The notes under the pieces: generated by a model
Told to the model about the DNA's origin: nothing
Seen by the model: the letters and a program-made list of their open reading frames with translations, nothing else
Database searches by the model: none
Assembly: GCF_051307045.1 (NCBI RefSeq)
Contig: NZ_CP150452.1
Span: 2,852,001 to 2,916,000, forward strand
Length of the DNA: 64,000 bases
Reading direction: 5' to 3'
Source: Dryocola sp031988645
GTDB taxonomy: Bacteria > Pseudomonadota > Gammaproteobacteria > Enterobacterales > Enterobacteriaceae
In this document: one piece after another, positions 46,203 through 57,059 of the stretch
Numbering within the stretch: the first letter of the stretch is position 1
How the letters are laid out: each line of letters begins with the position of its first letter
Translations under genes and position numbers: made by a program

Positions 46203-46769
46203 ATGGTCAAATCTCAGCCTATTTTGAGATATATCTTGCGGGCGATTCCCGCGGTTGCTGTAGCAGTAATGCTCTCAGCATGTAGTTCGACAAACACAGC
46301 AAATATGCATTCTGAGACGCATGCAGTCGGCAATAAAGACAGTTTTTTACTGCAAGCCTCTCAGGATGAATTCGAAGAAATGGTCCGTAATGTAGACGTG
46401 AAGTCCCGTCTTATGGATCAGTATGCTAGCTGGAAAGGCGTGCGTTACCGCCTTGGCGGTAGCAGCAAAAAAGGTATCGACTGTTCTGCCTTCGTGCAGC
46501 AGACCTTCCGCGATCAGTTTGGTTTAGAGCTGCCTCGTTCAACCTACGAACAGCAGGAAATGGGTAAATCCGTTTCACGCAGTAAACTGCGCACCGGTGA
46601 TTTAGTGCTGTTCCGCGCGGGTTCTACCGGTCGCCACGTGGGCATCTATATCGGCAATAACCAGTTCGTACACGCCTCCACCAGCAGCGGCGTAGTGATC
46701 TCCAGCATGAACGAGCCGTACTGGAACAAGCGCTACAACGAAGCGCGACGCGTGTTAAGTCGTAGTTGA
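46203..46769 (+). CDS. mepS: Murein DD-endopeptidase MepS (Spr)
   Basis: A 188-residue lipoprotein with a signal peptide and lipobox LSAC (lipidated Cys27). It has an NlpC/P60 domain: catalytic Cys in GIDCSAFVQQTF, His in GRHVGIYIGNNQFVHAS. It cleaves D-Ala-mDap cross-links to allow peptidoglycan growth. In E. coli it is kept low by the NlpI-Prc protease system. The residue after the lipidated cysteine is Ser, predicting outer-membrane sorting. Confidence 0.97.
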   Translation: MVKSQPILRYILRAIPAVAVAVMLSACSSTNTANMHSETHAVGNKDSFLLQASQDEFEEMVRNVDVKSRLMDQYASWKGVRYRLGGSSKKGIDCSAFVQQTFRDQFGLELPRSTYEQQEMGKSVSRSKLRTGDLVLFRAGSTGRHVGIYIGNNQFVHASTSSGVVISSMNEPYWNKRYNEARRVLSRS

Positions 46770-46812
46770 TTCTCGTTACCGGCATTTAATTCCCTTGGAT
46801 GCCCGAAGAGAC

Positions 46813-46846
46813 AAAAAAATACGCTGCCCCGGCAGCGTATTTTTTG
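46813..46846 (+). terminator. Terminator of mepS
   Basis: AAAAAATACGCTGCC-CC-GGCAGCGTATTTTTT is a long perfect stem bounded by A and T tracts. Confidence 0.92.
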
Positions 46847-47005
46847 CCAAACGTTTTAATATCAGCACCTTACCCTTCCCAAACGCCTCCACAATCGTTA
46901 TAATTTCCACACGAAACTATATAAAGGCACCCGGTCTTTTACGCTCCAGACGAAAAAAACGCACGGAAATCCCGCGTCTGCTGCGTCAGCAGGAACACTC
47001 TCTTC

Positions 47006-48592
47006 ATGTCTGCACATAATATTTTTGCGCGCTACTTTTCCACGCCGGGGAAAATTGCTTATCTCAGCGTTTTGGCCGGCCTTGTGGGCGCTTTGCTGTT
47101 TGGCGGCTTAACCAGCCTGATGCTGCATCACAAACGCGAGGTGGGATATGACGTGCTGACGCAAGACGTTCGCCATTATTTAAGCGCTTTCTTTCACGAC
47201 CTCCACGCCACCGCAGACGGCATTCAGCCCTTGACGGCGGCCGACTGCCGGCTCGTTAACAGAGAGCTGACCTCCAGAGCGGCGTTTAACGTCAACGTGC
47301 GGGCTTTTGTGCTGGTTCGCGACGGCGAAGCCTATTGCTCATCCGCCACCGGCGCGCTGAATATGTCGATGTATACGCTTATTCCCGGCATCGATTTAAC
47401 TAAAAATAACGACCTCTTTATTATGACCGGCACGCCGATGATGCCCGGCAAGCCGACCATAGCGGTGTGGTTTAAAAACCCGGCGTCAGAAGCACGCGGC
47501 GTCTTCACCACGCTAAATGTAAACCTGATCCCCTACCTGCTGTTTACCGCTCGCCAGAACGACGTCCTGTCGATCGCGATTGTGGTTGGGGACAGGGCGC
47601 TGACGACGCTTTCTTCTGAAGTCGTTAGTACCGCTTCCCTGCCGCCGCATCCTACCCGCACCGCCACCCTTCCCGATTATCCGATAAAGATTTATCTCTA
47701 CGGCAAGCTCTGGCCTGTGGAGGATATTCAGCTGGCGCTGCTGGCGGGTCTTATCTCCGGCTTATTCAGCGGCGTGATATGCCGTTACTTTTTGTCCGTG
47801 CGTATGCGGCCGGGAAAAGAGATCCTGACCGGGATAAAACGCGGGCAGTTTTACGTGGCCTACCAGCCGGTGTTTGACGCGCAAAAACTGGAGATGCAGG
47901 GAATCGAGGCGCTGATGCGTTGGGAGCACCCCACGGCCGGCATCATCCCGCCTGACGCGTTCATCGCCTTTGCCGAAGCGCAGCAGCTTATCGTGCCGTT
48001 AACACAGCATTTGTTTGCGCTGGTCGCCCGGGATGCCCAGCAGCTGCGTACCGTGCTGCCCGCCGGGGCGAAGCTCGGCATTAACCTTGCGCCAAGCCAT
48101 TTATACGCGCCGACTTTTAAAGAGGATATTCTCGCTTTTGCCGCCTCCCTGCCCGCGCGCCATTTCAGCCTCGTCTTTGAAATTACCGAACGCGATATGC
48201 TCAAAGAAAAGGAGGCCATGAGCCTGTTCTGCTGGCTGCAGGCGCAGGGCTTTGAAATCGCGATAGACGACTTCGGCACCGGGCACAGCGCGCTGATTTA
48301 CCTGGAGCGCTTCACGCTGGATTATCTGAAAATCGACCGCGGTTTCGTCAACTCCATCGGCATGGAAACGGTTACGGCGCCGGTGCTCGACGCGGTGCTG
48401 ACCTTAGCTAAGCGCCTGAATATGGCCACCGTGGCGGAAGGCGTTGAAACCCAGGAGCAGGCAAAATGGCTGATTGAGCGCGGCGTGAATTTCCTGCAGG
48501 GCTACTATTTCAGCCATCCGTTAACCCTGGCGCAGCTGGTAAGCTGGGATCGGTCGCAGGCTGGCGATAATTCCCGCAAAGACGGCCATTAA
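47006..48592 (+). CDS. pdeN: Cyclic-di-GMP phosphodiesterase PdeN (Rtn)
   Basis: A 528-residue inner-membrane protein. A TM segment near residues 18-38 is followed by a periplasmic CSS-motif domain, a second TM near 250-268, and a cytoplasmic EAL domain (about 275-515). The EAL catalytic set is complete: EALMRW, NLAPSH, FEITERD, IDDFGTGHS, LKIDRGFV, VAEGVET. It should hydrolyse c-di-GMP to pGpG; in this family redox of the periplasmic CSS cysteines controls activity. Confidence 0.95.
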   Translation: MSAHNIFARYFSTPGKIAYLSVLAGLVGALLFGGLTSLMLHHKREVGYDVLTQDVRHYLSAFFHDLHATADGIQPLTAADCRLVNRELTSRAAFNVNVRAFVLVRDGEAYCSSATGALNMSMYTLIPGIDLTKNNDLFIMTGTPMMPGKPTIAVWFKNPASEARGVFTTLNVNLIPYLLFTARQNDVLSIAIVVGDRALTTLSSEVVSTASLPPHPTRTATLPDYPIKIYLYGKLWPVEDIQLALLAGLISGLFSGVICRYFLSVRMRPGKEILTGIKRGQFYVAYQPVFDAQKLEMQGIEALMRWEHPTAGIIPPDAFIAFAEAQQLIVPLTQHLFALVARDAQQLRTVLPAGAKLGINLAPSHLYAPTFKEDILAFAASLPARHFSLVFEITERDMLKEKEAMSLFCWLQAQGFEIAIDDFGTGHSALIYLERFTLDYLKIDRGFVNSIGMETVTAPVLDAVLTLAKRLNMATVAEGVETQEQAKWLIERGVNFLQGYYFSHPLTLAQLVSWDRSQAGDNSRKDGH

Positions 48593-48723
48593 TTTCACAA
48601 TCACTCTTGCCTGACTTATGATTTACCCTCATGGTGTTATAAAGCGGTAGGTTGTTGGCCTGTTTATCGTTTCGGGAGTGAGACTCTCGCGGTGGCCCTC
48701 TTCAACAAGGACTGACCTGACTG

Positions 48724-50533
48724 ATGCTTGTGCGCGCTATTATTCTGTTTTGCCTGGGCCTGTTTGCCGCCGGTAGCCTGGCGGAAGACATCAAAGAAAG
48801 CTACTCCTTTGCCGTGCTGGGAGAGCCTAAATACGCCATCAACTTCACCCGGTTCGACTACGTTAACGCCGCGGCCCCCAAGGGCGGCAACATCACGCTT
48901 TCCGCTATTGGCACCTTCGATAACTTCAACCGCTACGCGCTGCGCGGTAATCCCGGCGTGCGTACGGAAACCCTTTACGACTCCCTGTTTACTACCTCAG
49001 ATGACGAACCGGGAAGCTATTACCCGCTGGTGGCGGAAATGGCGCGCTATCCCGCAAACTTCGCCTGGGCGGAAATAGAGATTAATCCCCGCGCCCGTTT
49101 TCACGACGGCGCCCCCATTACCGCGCAGGACTTCGCTTTTACCTTCAATAAGTTTATGACCGAGGGCGTGCCGCAGTTCCGGCTTATTTATAAAGGCGCG
49201 AAAGTCAAAGCTATCGCTCCGCTGACCATACGCATTGAGCTGGGCCCAGCCGAGCAAAGAGCGCATGCTGGGCCTGTTTTCGCTACCGGTATTTCCGCAA
49301 AAGTTCTGGCAGAAGCATAAGCTGAGCGATCCCCTTTCCGCGCCGCCGCCGGCGAGCGGCCCGTACAAAATCACCGCCTGGCGTATGGGGCAGTACATTA
49401 CCTATTCACGGGTTAAGGATTACTGGGCCGCCAATCTGCCGGTCAACCGCGGACGCTGGAATTTCGACTCCATCCGCTATGACTATTATCTGGACGACAA
49501 CGTCGCCTTTGAGGCCTTTAAAGCCGGGGCCTTTGATTTCCGCGCCGAAAGCTCGGCCAAAAACTGGGCTACGCGCTATATCGGCAAGAACTTCGCCAGC
49601 CGCTACATCATCAAAGAAGAGCAGGAAAACGATGCGGCCCAGGACACCCGCTGGCTGGCGTTTAATATTCAGCGTCCGGTATTCGCCGACCGTAAAGTTC
49701 GTGAGGCGGTAAGCCTGGCGTTTGACTTTGAGTGGATGAATAAGGCGCTGTTTTACGGCGCTTTCAGCCGCCCGAACAGCTACTTCCAGAATACGGAATA
49801 TGCCGCGCGATCGTACCCGGATGCCGACGAGCTTACGCTGCTCGCGCCGCTGAAAAAAGATCTGCCGCCGGAAGTCTTTACCACTATTTATAAACCGCCC
49901 AAATCCAGCGGCAACGGTTTCGACCGCGATAACCTGTTAAAAGCGCAGGCCCTGCTCGGGCAGGCCGGGTGGACGTTAAAAAACCAGAAGCTGGTGAACG
50001 TTAAAACCGGCAAGCCCTTTACCTTTGAGCTGCTGATCGGCACCACCGGCAACACCCAGTGGGTGCTGCCGTTCCAGCACAACCTGCAGCGGCTGGGCAT
50101 TACGATGGAAATCCGCCAGGTTGATAATTCGCAGCTCACCAACCGTCTGCGCAGCCGTGATTACGATATGATGCCCACGCTGTACAGCGCAATGCCCTAT
50201 CCAAGCGCCGACGTGCAGATCTCCTGGGCCTCGGAATACGTGGACTCCACCTATAACGCGCCCGGCGTGAAAAGTCCGGTGATAGATAAACTTGTGGATC
50301 AAATCGTGGCAAACCAGGGCGATAAGAAAAAGCTGCTGCCGCTGGGCCGGGCGTTCGACCGCGTGCTCACCTGGAATTTCTACATGATTCCGATGTGGTA
50401 CATGACGGCGGACCGTTTCGCCTGGTGGAATAAATTCTCAAAGCCTGCGATTCACCCGTTATACGCATCCGGATTTGATACCTGGTGGTATGACGTTAAT
50501 AAAGCCGCGCAGTTGCCTGCGCAGCGGCGCTAA
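48724..50533 (+). CDS. yejA: Peptide ABC transporter substrate-binding protein YejA (frameshifted at 49242-49247)
   Basis: The restored protein has 602 residues (604 in E. coli). It has a signal peptide (MLVRAIILFCLGLFAAGS, cleaved near residue 20) and a family 5 solute-binding fold (GNITLSAIGTFDNFNRY, FHDGAPITAQDFAFTF, FDFEWMNKALFYGAF). It binds oligopeptides in the periplasm for YejBEF, the system that also imports microcin C in E. coli. GAGCTGGGCCCAGCC should read GAGCTGGCCCAGCC, restoring RIELAQPSKERMLGLF. First gene of yejABEF. Confidence 0.95.
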
Positions 50534-50542
50534 GGGGAAACC

Positions 50543-51641
50543 GTGGGAAGCTATTTGCTCAGGCGTTTATTGCTGATCGTTCCAACGCTGTGGGCGATCA
50601 TCACCATCAACTTTTTTATCGTGCAAATCGCGCCGGGCGGCCCGGTGGATCAGGCTATCGCCAATATTCAGTTCGGCCACGGCGCCGGCGTGCCCGGCGT
50701 TAGCGCAGAGGCTATGGGCAGCGGCCGTGCGCGAGTCGGGGTCGGCAACGGCACGGATAACCAGTATCGCGGCTCGCGCGGGCTGGACCCGGAAGTGATC
50801 GCAGAAATCACCCACCGCTACGGCTTCGATAAGCCTCTTCACGAGCGCTATTTTAAAATGCTGTGGGACTATGTGCGTTTCGATTTCGGCGACAGCCTGT
50901 TTCGCAGCGCGTCCGTGCTGCATCTGATTAAAGAAAGCCTGCCGGTGTCGATTTCCCTTGGCCTGTGGAGCACGCTGATTATCTATCTGGTTTCTATTCC
51001 ACTGGGGATCCGCAAGGCCGTCAGCAACGGCAGCGGCTTTGATATCTGGAGCAGCACCTTCATTATTATCGGCTACGCCATCCCGGCTTTTTTATTCGCC
51101 ATTTTATTGATTGTGCTGTTTGCCGGCGGCAGCTATCTGGACTGGTTCCCGCTGCGCGGCCTGGTATCGACAAACTTTGACTCCCTGCCGTGGTATGGAA
51201 AGGTGACCGATTACCTCTGGCATATTACGCTGCCGGTGCTCGCCACCGTCGTCGGCGGGTTCGCCACCTTAACGATGCTGACGAAAAATTCCTTTCTGGA
51301 TGAGATCCGCAAGCAGTACGTGGTGACCGCCCGGGCGAAAGGCCTGGACGAGAAGAAAATTCTCTACCGCCACGTGTTCCGCAACGCCATGCTGCTGGTT
51401 ATCGCCGGCTTCCCGGCCACCTTTATCAGCATGTTTTTTACCGGTTCGGTGCTTATCGAGGTGATCTTCTCGCTCAACGGGCTTGGGCCTGCTGGGCTAT
51501 GACTCCACCCTGTCCCGGGATTACCCGGTGATGTTCGGCACGCTTTATATTTTCACCCTTATTGGCCTGCTGCTGAATATTCTCAGCGATATCACCTACA
51601 CCTTTGTTGACCCACGTATCGACTTCGAGGGGCGCGGATGA
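50543..51641 (+). CDS. yejB: Peptide ABC transporter permease YejB (frameshifted at 51485-51489)
   Basis: The restored protein has 365 residues (364 in E. coli), with six membrane segments and a DppB/OppB-type permease domain (GLWSTLIIYLVSIPLGIRKA; EAA loop TARAKGLDEKKILYRHVFRNAM). It starts with GTG at 50543 behind AAGGGGAAA. CTTGGGCCTGC should read CTTGGCCTGC, restoring SLNGLGLLGYDSTLSRDYPV. The stop overlaps the yejE start (ATGA). Confidence 0.95.
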
Positions 51642-52663
51642 GCCGTTTAAGCCCGATGAATCAGGCCCGCTGGGCGCGTTTTCGCCATAACCGACGCGGC
51701 TACTGGTCGCTGTGGATCTTTGCCGTGTTGTTCGTCCTGAGCCTGGGCTCGGAGCTGGTAGCCAACGACCGCCCTTTGGTTGTGCATTACCAGGATCGCT
51801 TTTATTTCCCGGTGGTGGTCAATTACAGCGAAAGCGATTTCGGCGGCCCGCTGGCTACCGCCGCGGACTATCAGGATCCGTGGCTTGCCGAACATTTAAG
51901 CCGTGACGGCTGGACGCTCTGGGCGCCGATTCGCTTTGGCGACCGGGCCATTAACTACGCCACTCAGGTTCCCTTCCCCTCGCCGCCGAGCAGCCAGAAC
52001 TGGCTGGGCACCGACGCCAACGGCGGCGACGTGCTGGCGCGGCTGCTGTACGGCACGCGCATCTCGATTTTTTTTGGCCTGCTGCTGACGCTCTTTTCCA
52101 GCGTTATCGGCATTCTGGCAGGCGCAGCCCAGGGCTATTACGGCGGAAAAGCCGATCTCTGGGGCCAGCGCTTTATCGAGGTCTGGTCCGGCATGCCGAC
52201 GCTTTTTCTGATTATCCTGCTTTCAAGCGTGGTGCAGCCTAACTTCTGGTGGCTGCTGGGCATCACGGTGCTGTTTGGCTGGATGAGCCTGGTAAGCGTG
52301 GTGCGCGCGGAGTTTTTGCGCACGCGTAACTTTGACTATATACGCGCAGCCCAGGCGATGGGCGTCGGCGACTGGGCGATAATGACCCGCCATATGCTGC
52401 CCAACGCCATGGTCGCCACGCTGACGTTTTTACCCTTTATTCTCTGCGGCTCGATAACCACCCTCACCTCGCTGGATTTCCTCGGCTTCGGCTTACCGCT
52501 GGGTTCGCCTTCCCTTGGCGAACTGCTGCTGCAGGGTAAAAACAATCTGCAGGCGCCCTGGCTTGGCATTACCGCTTTTGTTTACCTGGCCGTTTTGCTG
52601 ACGCTGCTCATTTTTATTGGCGAAGCGGTGCGCGACGCCTTCGATCCGAGTAAGGCGCACTGA
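51638..52663 (+). CDS. yejE: Peptide ABC transporter permease YejE
   Basis: A 341-residue DppC/OppC-type permease (341 in E. coli) with an N-terminal TM, a periplasmic loop with NYATQVPFPSPPSSQNWLGTDANGGDVLARLLYG across residues 105-138, and five further TMs. The EAA loop is YIRAAQAMGVGDWAIMTRHMLPNAM. It forms the channel with YejB. Confidence 0.97.
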   Translation: MSRLSPMNQARWARFRHNRRGYWSLWIFAVLFVLSLGSELVANDRPLVVHYQDRFYFPVVVNYSESDFGGPLATAADYQDPWLAEHLSRDGWTLWAPIRFGDRAINYATQVPFPSPPSSQNWLGTDANGGDVLARLLYGTRISIFFGLLLTLFSSVIGILAGAAQGYYGGKADLWGQRFIEVWSGMPTLFLIILLSSVVQPNFWWLLGITVLFGWMSLVSVVRAEFLRTRNFDYIRAAQAMGVGDWAIMTRHMLPNAMVATLTFLPFILCGSITTLTSLDFLGFGLPLGSPSLGELLLQGKNNLQAPWLGITAFVYLAVLLTLLIFIGEAVRDAFDPSKAH

Positions 52664-52664
52664 T

Positions 52665-54255
52665 ATGACAACTCCGCTACTGTCCATTAATAACCTCTCC
52701 ATCGCTTTCCGCCACGGCGGGGTTACCCACCGGGTTGTAGAAGATTTATCGCTGCAAATTGAGGCCGGCGAAACGCTGGCGCTGGTGGGCGAATCCGGTT
52801 CGGGAAAAAGCGTGACGGCGCTTTCGGTGCTGCGCCTGCTGCCGTCGCCGCCTGCGGTTTATCCTGCAGGGGAAATTTACTTTAAAGGCCAGGAGCTGCT
52901 GCGTGCGCCGGAACGTATGCTGCGCGGTATTCGCGGCAATAAAATCGCCATGATTTTCCAGGAGCCGATGGTCTCGCTAAACCCGCTGCACAGCATCGAG
53001 AAACAGCTTTATGAGGTTTTGTCTTTGCACCGGGGAATGCGCCGCGAAGCCGCGCGGGCCGAAATGCTGACCTGCCTCGATCGCGTAGGCATCCGTAACG
53101 CGGCCGCGCGCCTCACGGATTTTCCCCACCAGCTTTCCGGCGGGGAGCGCCAGCGCGTAATGATCGCCATGGCGCTGCTCACCCGTCCGCAGCTGCTGAT
53201 TGCCGATGAGCCCACGACGGCGCTGGACGTCACCGTCCAGGCGCAAATCCTGCAGCTGCTCAAAGAGCTGAAGCAGGAGCTGAACATGGGGCTGCTGTTT
53301 ATCACCCATAACCTCGGCATCGTGCGCCAGCTTGCGGATAATATTGCGGTAATGCGAAACGGAAAATGCGTCGAGCAAAACCAGGCGCCGGCGCTTTTGC
53401 AAGCGCCGCGGCACCCTTATACGCAACAGCTTCTGGCCGCCGAGCCGGGCGGCGATCCCTGGCCGCTGGATGAAGGCAGCGCCCCGCTGTTAAAGGTGGA
53501 GGATTTGGAAGTCGCCTTCCCCATTCGCCGCGGCCTGCTGAAGAAAACCGTGGGCTACCACTACGGCATTAAAGGGCTGAGCTTCTCGCTGCGTCCGGGC
53601 GAATGCGTTGGGCTGGTGGGCGAATCCGGCTCGGGAAAAAGCACCACCGGCATGGCGCTGCTGCGCTTAATCCACTCCAGCGGCGGCATCTGGTTTGACG
53701 GGCATCCGCTACACGCATTAAACCGCAAAAAGCTTCTTCCGCTTCGCCATCGCATTCAGGTTGTGTTTCAGGATCCCAATTCGGCGCTTAACCCGCGGCT
53801 GGACGTTTTACAGATCGTCGAAGAGGGTCTGCGCGTTCATCATCCGCAGCTGAGCGCGGCCCGAACGTGAACAAAGGGTGATAGCGGCATTAAGCGAGGT
53901 CGGGCTGGATCCGCAAACCCGTCACCGCTATCCGGCGGAGTTTTCCGGCGGCCAGCGTCAGCGCATCGCCATTGCCCGCGCGCTTATTCTGCAGCCGCAG
54001 CTGATTATTCTGGATGAGCCAACCTCGTCGTTAGACCGTTCCGTGCAGGCGCAAATCCTGGCGCTGCTGAAGTCGCTGCAGGAAAAGCACCGGCTGGCGT
54101 ACATCTTTATCAGCCATGACCTGAAGATTGTGAAGTCGCTGTGCCACCAGGTAATAGTGTTGCGGCAGGGGGAAGTCGTCGAGCAGGGTGAATGTCAGAA
54201 GGTTTTTGCGGCGCCGCAGACGGAGTACACGCGCCAGCTTTTAGCGCTGGCCTGA
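52665..54255 (+). CDS. yejF: Peptide ABC transporter ATPase YejF (frameshifted at 53858-53862)
   Basis: The restored protein has 529 residues, as in E. coli. It has two ABC domains: first GESGSGKSV, LSGGERQRV, LLIADEPTTALD; second GESGSGKST, FSGGQRQRI, IILDEPTSSLD. The ATG at 52665 is 1 bp after the yejE stop. GCGCGGCCCGAACG should read GCGCGGCCGAACG, restoring QLSAAEREQRVIAALSEVG. It supplies energy for YejABE peptide uptake. Confidence 0.95.
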
Positions 54256-54268
54256 GGCTGCGGGCGCG

Positions 54269-54613
54269 TCAGAAAGGATTAACGCTGGAGAACGACTCGG
54301 CGATCGCCACGCCAAAATTCTTCAGCCGGCAGGTTGCTGCCGGTTCGTCCTGGCGATGAACAAACAGGCACGGCTCGCCGTCGCATTCCACCACCGAGCA
54401 GTCCACTTCGATATCGCTAAGCGCCTGGCTAAGTTTGTGCATGATGGGCCACGCCTTGTCGCCGTCTTCGCTGAGCAATTTCAGGCCGATAAGGCAGTTT
54501 TCCGTGCCCTGGGCATGGTGCGGAATCGGTTCAACCTTCAGACCAGCAAAACCCGCCGACCAGCGGTAGCTTTGCGGCAGGCGGTGAACGATGGAAAGCT
54601 GTAACGTATTCAA
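54269..54613 (-). CDS. yejG: Conserved protein YejG
   Basis: A 114-residue protein of E. coli YejG length (MNTLQLSIVHRLPQSYRW, GTENCLIGLKLLSEDGDKAW). It has no signal peptide or TM and is probably cytosolic. Its molecular function is not established. It is convergent with yejF, 13 bp apart, as in E. coli. Confidence 0.92.
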   Translation of the reverse strand: MNTLQLSIVHRLPQSYRWSAGFAGLKVEPIPHHAQGTENCLIGLKLLSEDGDKAWPIMHKLSQALSDIEVDCSVVECDGEPCLFVHRQDEPAATCRLKNFGVAIAESFSSVNPF

Positions 54614-54952
54614 AATCGTCTCCCCGAAGAAATTCGTACAAAAGTGTTACTTAAAATAGTTTACACAAAGGTTAACATAATGTTGATAAATTGCGCATAA
54701 ACAACATGAAAACCCTTCACATCCGCTGTAATAGTTAAATTTTTTTTCCCACAGGAACGCTTATTTGTGCGCCTGCGCACGCGTTTCGGCGCTATATGTA
54801 ACGCTTTCCGTGATCTAACTCAACCTTTTTAACTACAAAGCTGTGACTTTTTGTTGTTGTGAAGTTTACATTTCAGAAACAAATTGTAGAGGACGGCGGG
54901 GAAATTTCGTTGATTTGAATTAACAAACGGGCACCTGGGTACCCGTTTAGGA
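54614..54952. other. 339-bp intergenic region between yejG and bcr
   Basis: AT-rich, with no gene seen. The yejG promoter should lie in 54620-54720. A hairpin AAACGGGCACC-TG-GGTACCCGTTT (54925-54948) lies just after the bcr stop. It lacks a T-run on the minus strand, so it is a weak or factor-assisted terminator at best. Confidence 0.5.
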
Positions 54953-56149
54953 TTAGGCTTTGGCCTTGCGGGGGCGGCTGGCGTAGAAATAGAAGAGTAT
55001 CGAACAGGTAGCGCACACGGCGATTGAGCAGATCATCGGCCAGGCGGTGTTAAAGGTTGCCACGGAAAGCAGCGCCCCCGTCAGCGCGCCGATGCCAAAA
55101 CGGAAGGTCCCTGCCAGCGATGACGCCGTGCCCGCCATATGAGGAAACTCGTCAAGAATAACCGCCATGCCGTTAGAGGACACCATCGAAACGCAGCCCA
55201 CAAAGGCCGCCACGCCAAGCACCAGCGCCCAGAAGCCAAAATCAAACTGCGCGCTGATCACCAGCCAGATGGCCATCGCAAACTGCACAAACAGGCCGAA
55301 GCGGAACATATTCAGCGCCCCGACGCGCCGCACGAAGCGGCTGTTGATGATGGTCATAATAAATAAAAACACGATGTTCAGCGCAAAGTAGTAGCCGAAA
55401 TGCTGCGGCGCAACGTGGTTAAGCTCGATGTAAACAAAAGGCCCGGCGCTGAGAAACGAGAACATGCCCGCAAAGCTAAAGCCGCTCGCCAGCATATAGC
55501 TGAGCACGCGCTTGTGGCGGAACAGGGTCGCGAAGTTGCCGATGGTGGTGCGCAAATGGAATTTTTGCCGCCGTTCAACCGGCAGCGTTTCATGGATCAG
55601 GAAGAATATCATCGCGGAGGCCAGCAGCGCGGCCAGCGCGAGGATCCAGAAAATGGCATGCCAGCTGAACCATACCAGCACCGCCCCGCCCACCATCGGC
55701 GCAATCAGCGGCGCGATAGTGGTTATCAGCATGACAAACGACATCATGCGCGAGAACTCTTCCTTCGGGTAGATATCGCGCATCAGGGCGTTAATCACCA
55801 CGCTTGCCGCCGCGGCCGCAAGGCCGTGCAGGAAACGCATCGCGATCAGATGATCGATAGTCTGGGAAAGCGCGCAGGCTATCGCCGCGGCCGCAAAGAC
55901 CAGCGTGCCGCCGAGCACCACCGGCTTACGTCCGATGCTGTCCGCCATCGGGCCATAGAAAATCTGCCCGATAGCAAAGCCGAGGATGTAGGTGCTTAAC
56001 GTCATCTGCGCGCTGCCGGCAGGCACGCCAAACTCGGAAGCGATAACCGGCAAAGCCGGAAGATACATGTCAATCGACAGCGGCATCAGCATGGCCAGCA
56101 GGCCAAGAATGACGATAATCCCGACTGACGAATTCTGCTTGGTACTCAA
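54953..56149 (-). CDS. bcr: Bicyclomycin/multidrug efflux MFS transporter Bcr
   Basis: A 398-residue DHA1-family transporter (396 in E. coli) with 12 membrane segments. The N-terminal MLMPLSIDMYLPALPVIASEF, the motif-A loop GPMADSIGRKPVVLGG, and RFLHGLAAAAASVVINALMRD are diagnostic for the Bcr/CflA group. It exports bicyclomycin, sulfonamides and some dipeptides by proton antiport. It lies 15 bp downstream of rsuA, probably cotranscribed. Confidence 0.95.
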   Translation of the reverse strand: MSTKQNSSVGIIVILGLLAMLMPLSIDMYLPALPVIASEFGVPAGSAQMTLSTYILGFAIGQIFYGPMADSIGRKPVVLGGTLVFAAAAIACALSQTIDHLIAMRFLHGLAAAAASVVINALMRDIYPKEEFSRMMSFVMLITTIAPLIAPMVGGAVLVWFSWHAIFWILALAALLASAMIFFLIHETLPVERRQKFHLRTTIGNFATLFRHKRVLSYMLASGFSFAGMFSFLSAGPFVYIELNHVAPQHFGYYFALNIVFLFIMTIINSRFVRRVGALNMFRFGLFVQFAMAIWLVISAQFDFGFWALVLGVAAFVGCVSMVSSNGMAVILDEFPHMAGTASSLAGTFRFGIGALTGALLSVATFNTAWPMICSIAVCATCSILFYFYASRPRKAKA

Positions 56150-56164
56150 GGGTAGCTCCTGAAG

Positions 56165-56872
56165 TTAGCTTTTCGGCATGCCTACGCTTGCGATCTCTTC
56201 CTCCGTCAGCGGACGGTATTCGCCCGGCTGCAGATCCTGGTCCAGCTTGATATCGCCGATGCGCTCACGGTGCAGGCCAATGACGCGGTTGCCCACGGCG
56301 GCGAACATGCGTTTGACCTGATGGTAGCGCCCTTCGCTGATGATCAGACGAACTTCCGTCGGGGTGATGATGTCAAGCCTGGCAGGCTTAGTGAGGTCTT
56401 TTTCGTTATGCAGCTGTACGCCCCGGGCAAACTGCTCGGCCGTATCCTCGGCAACCGGCGATTCCAGCGTCACCAGATAAGTTTTCTCACAGTGATGGCG
56501 CGGTGAGGTGATGCGGTGCGACCACTGGCCGTCGTCCGTCATCAATACCAGGCCGGTGGTGTCGATATCCAGACGACCGGCGGCGTGCAGCTTGTGCGCC
56601 ACCGGCACATCCAGAAAATAGAGCACCGTCGGATGATCCGGATCTTCGGTCGAGCACACGTAGCCCTGCGGCTTATTCAGCATAAAATAGCGAGGGCCGT
56701 TTTGCTGATCCAAAGGGTTGCCGTCGAACTCGACCTGATGGTCTGGCTGAAGCTTAAAAGAGGCGTCACGCACCACTTCTCCGTCGATGGTGATACGCTG
56801 AGCACGAATTTCACGGCCAGCAATGGCACGGCTCACGCCGAGCTGCTGAGAAATAAATTTGTCGAGTCGCAT
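56165..56872 (-). CDS. rsuA: 16S rRNA pseudouridine(516) synthase RsuA
   Basis: A 235-residue enzyme (231 in E. coli). The N-terminal S4 domain is MRLDKFISQQLGVSRAIAGREIR, and the catalytic domain has AGRLDIDTTGLVLMTDDG carrying the nucleophilic Asp. EGRYHQVKRMFAAVGNRV comes further on. It makes pseudouridine 516 in 16S rRNA during 30S assembly. Confidence 0.96.
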   Translation of the reverse strand: MRLDKFISQQLGVSRAIAGREIRAQRITIDGEVVRDASFKLQPDHQVEFDGNPLDQQNGPRYFMLNKPQGYVCSTEDPDHPTVLYFLDVPVAHKLHAAGRLDIDTTGLVLMTDDGQWSHRITSPRHHCEKTYLVTLESPVAEDTAEQFARGVQLHNEKDLTKPARLDIITPTEVRLIISEGRYHQVKRMFAAVGNRVIGLHRERIGDIKLDQDLQPGEYRPLTEEEIASVGMPKS

Positions 56873-57059
56873 TAAGTCTTGCCTGTTTCAAAGAGGAGCC
56901 AGCTAAAGATAACTGGTCGGGCATCTGGAGCCCGCTTTTGAGGCCAAAATCGTTTGCCTGTTAATTAGTTTGCCAGTATAGCGACATCAAAAACTCTCTC
57001 AAGTTAAAACCCCGTTTCGTGCCATAATCGGCACTGATGACTTAAAAACCTGAATGCCG

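Noticed and set aside
54925..54948. Hairpin after bcr as a rho-independent terminator
   Set aside because: A good stem but no T-run on the minus strand, so it is described only as part of the intergenic region.
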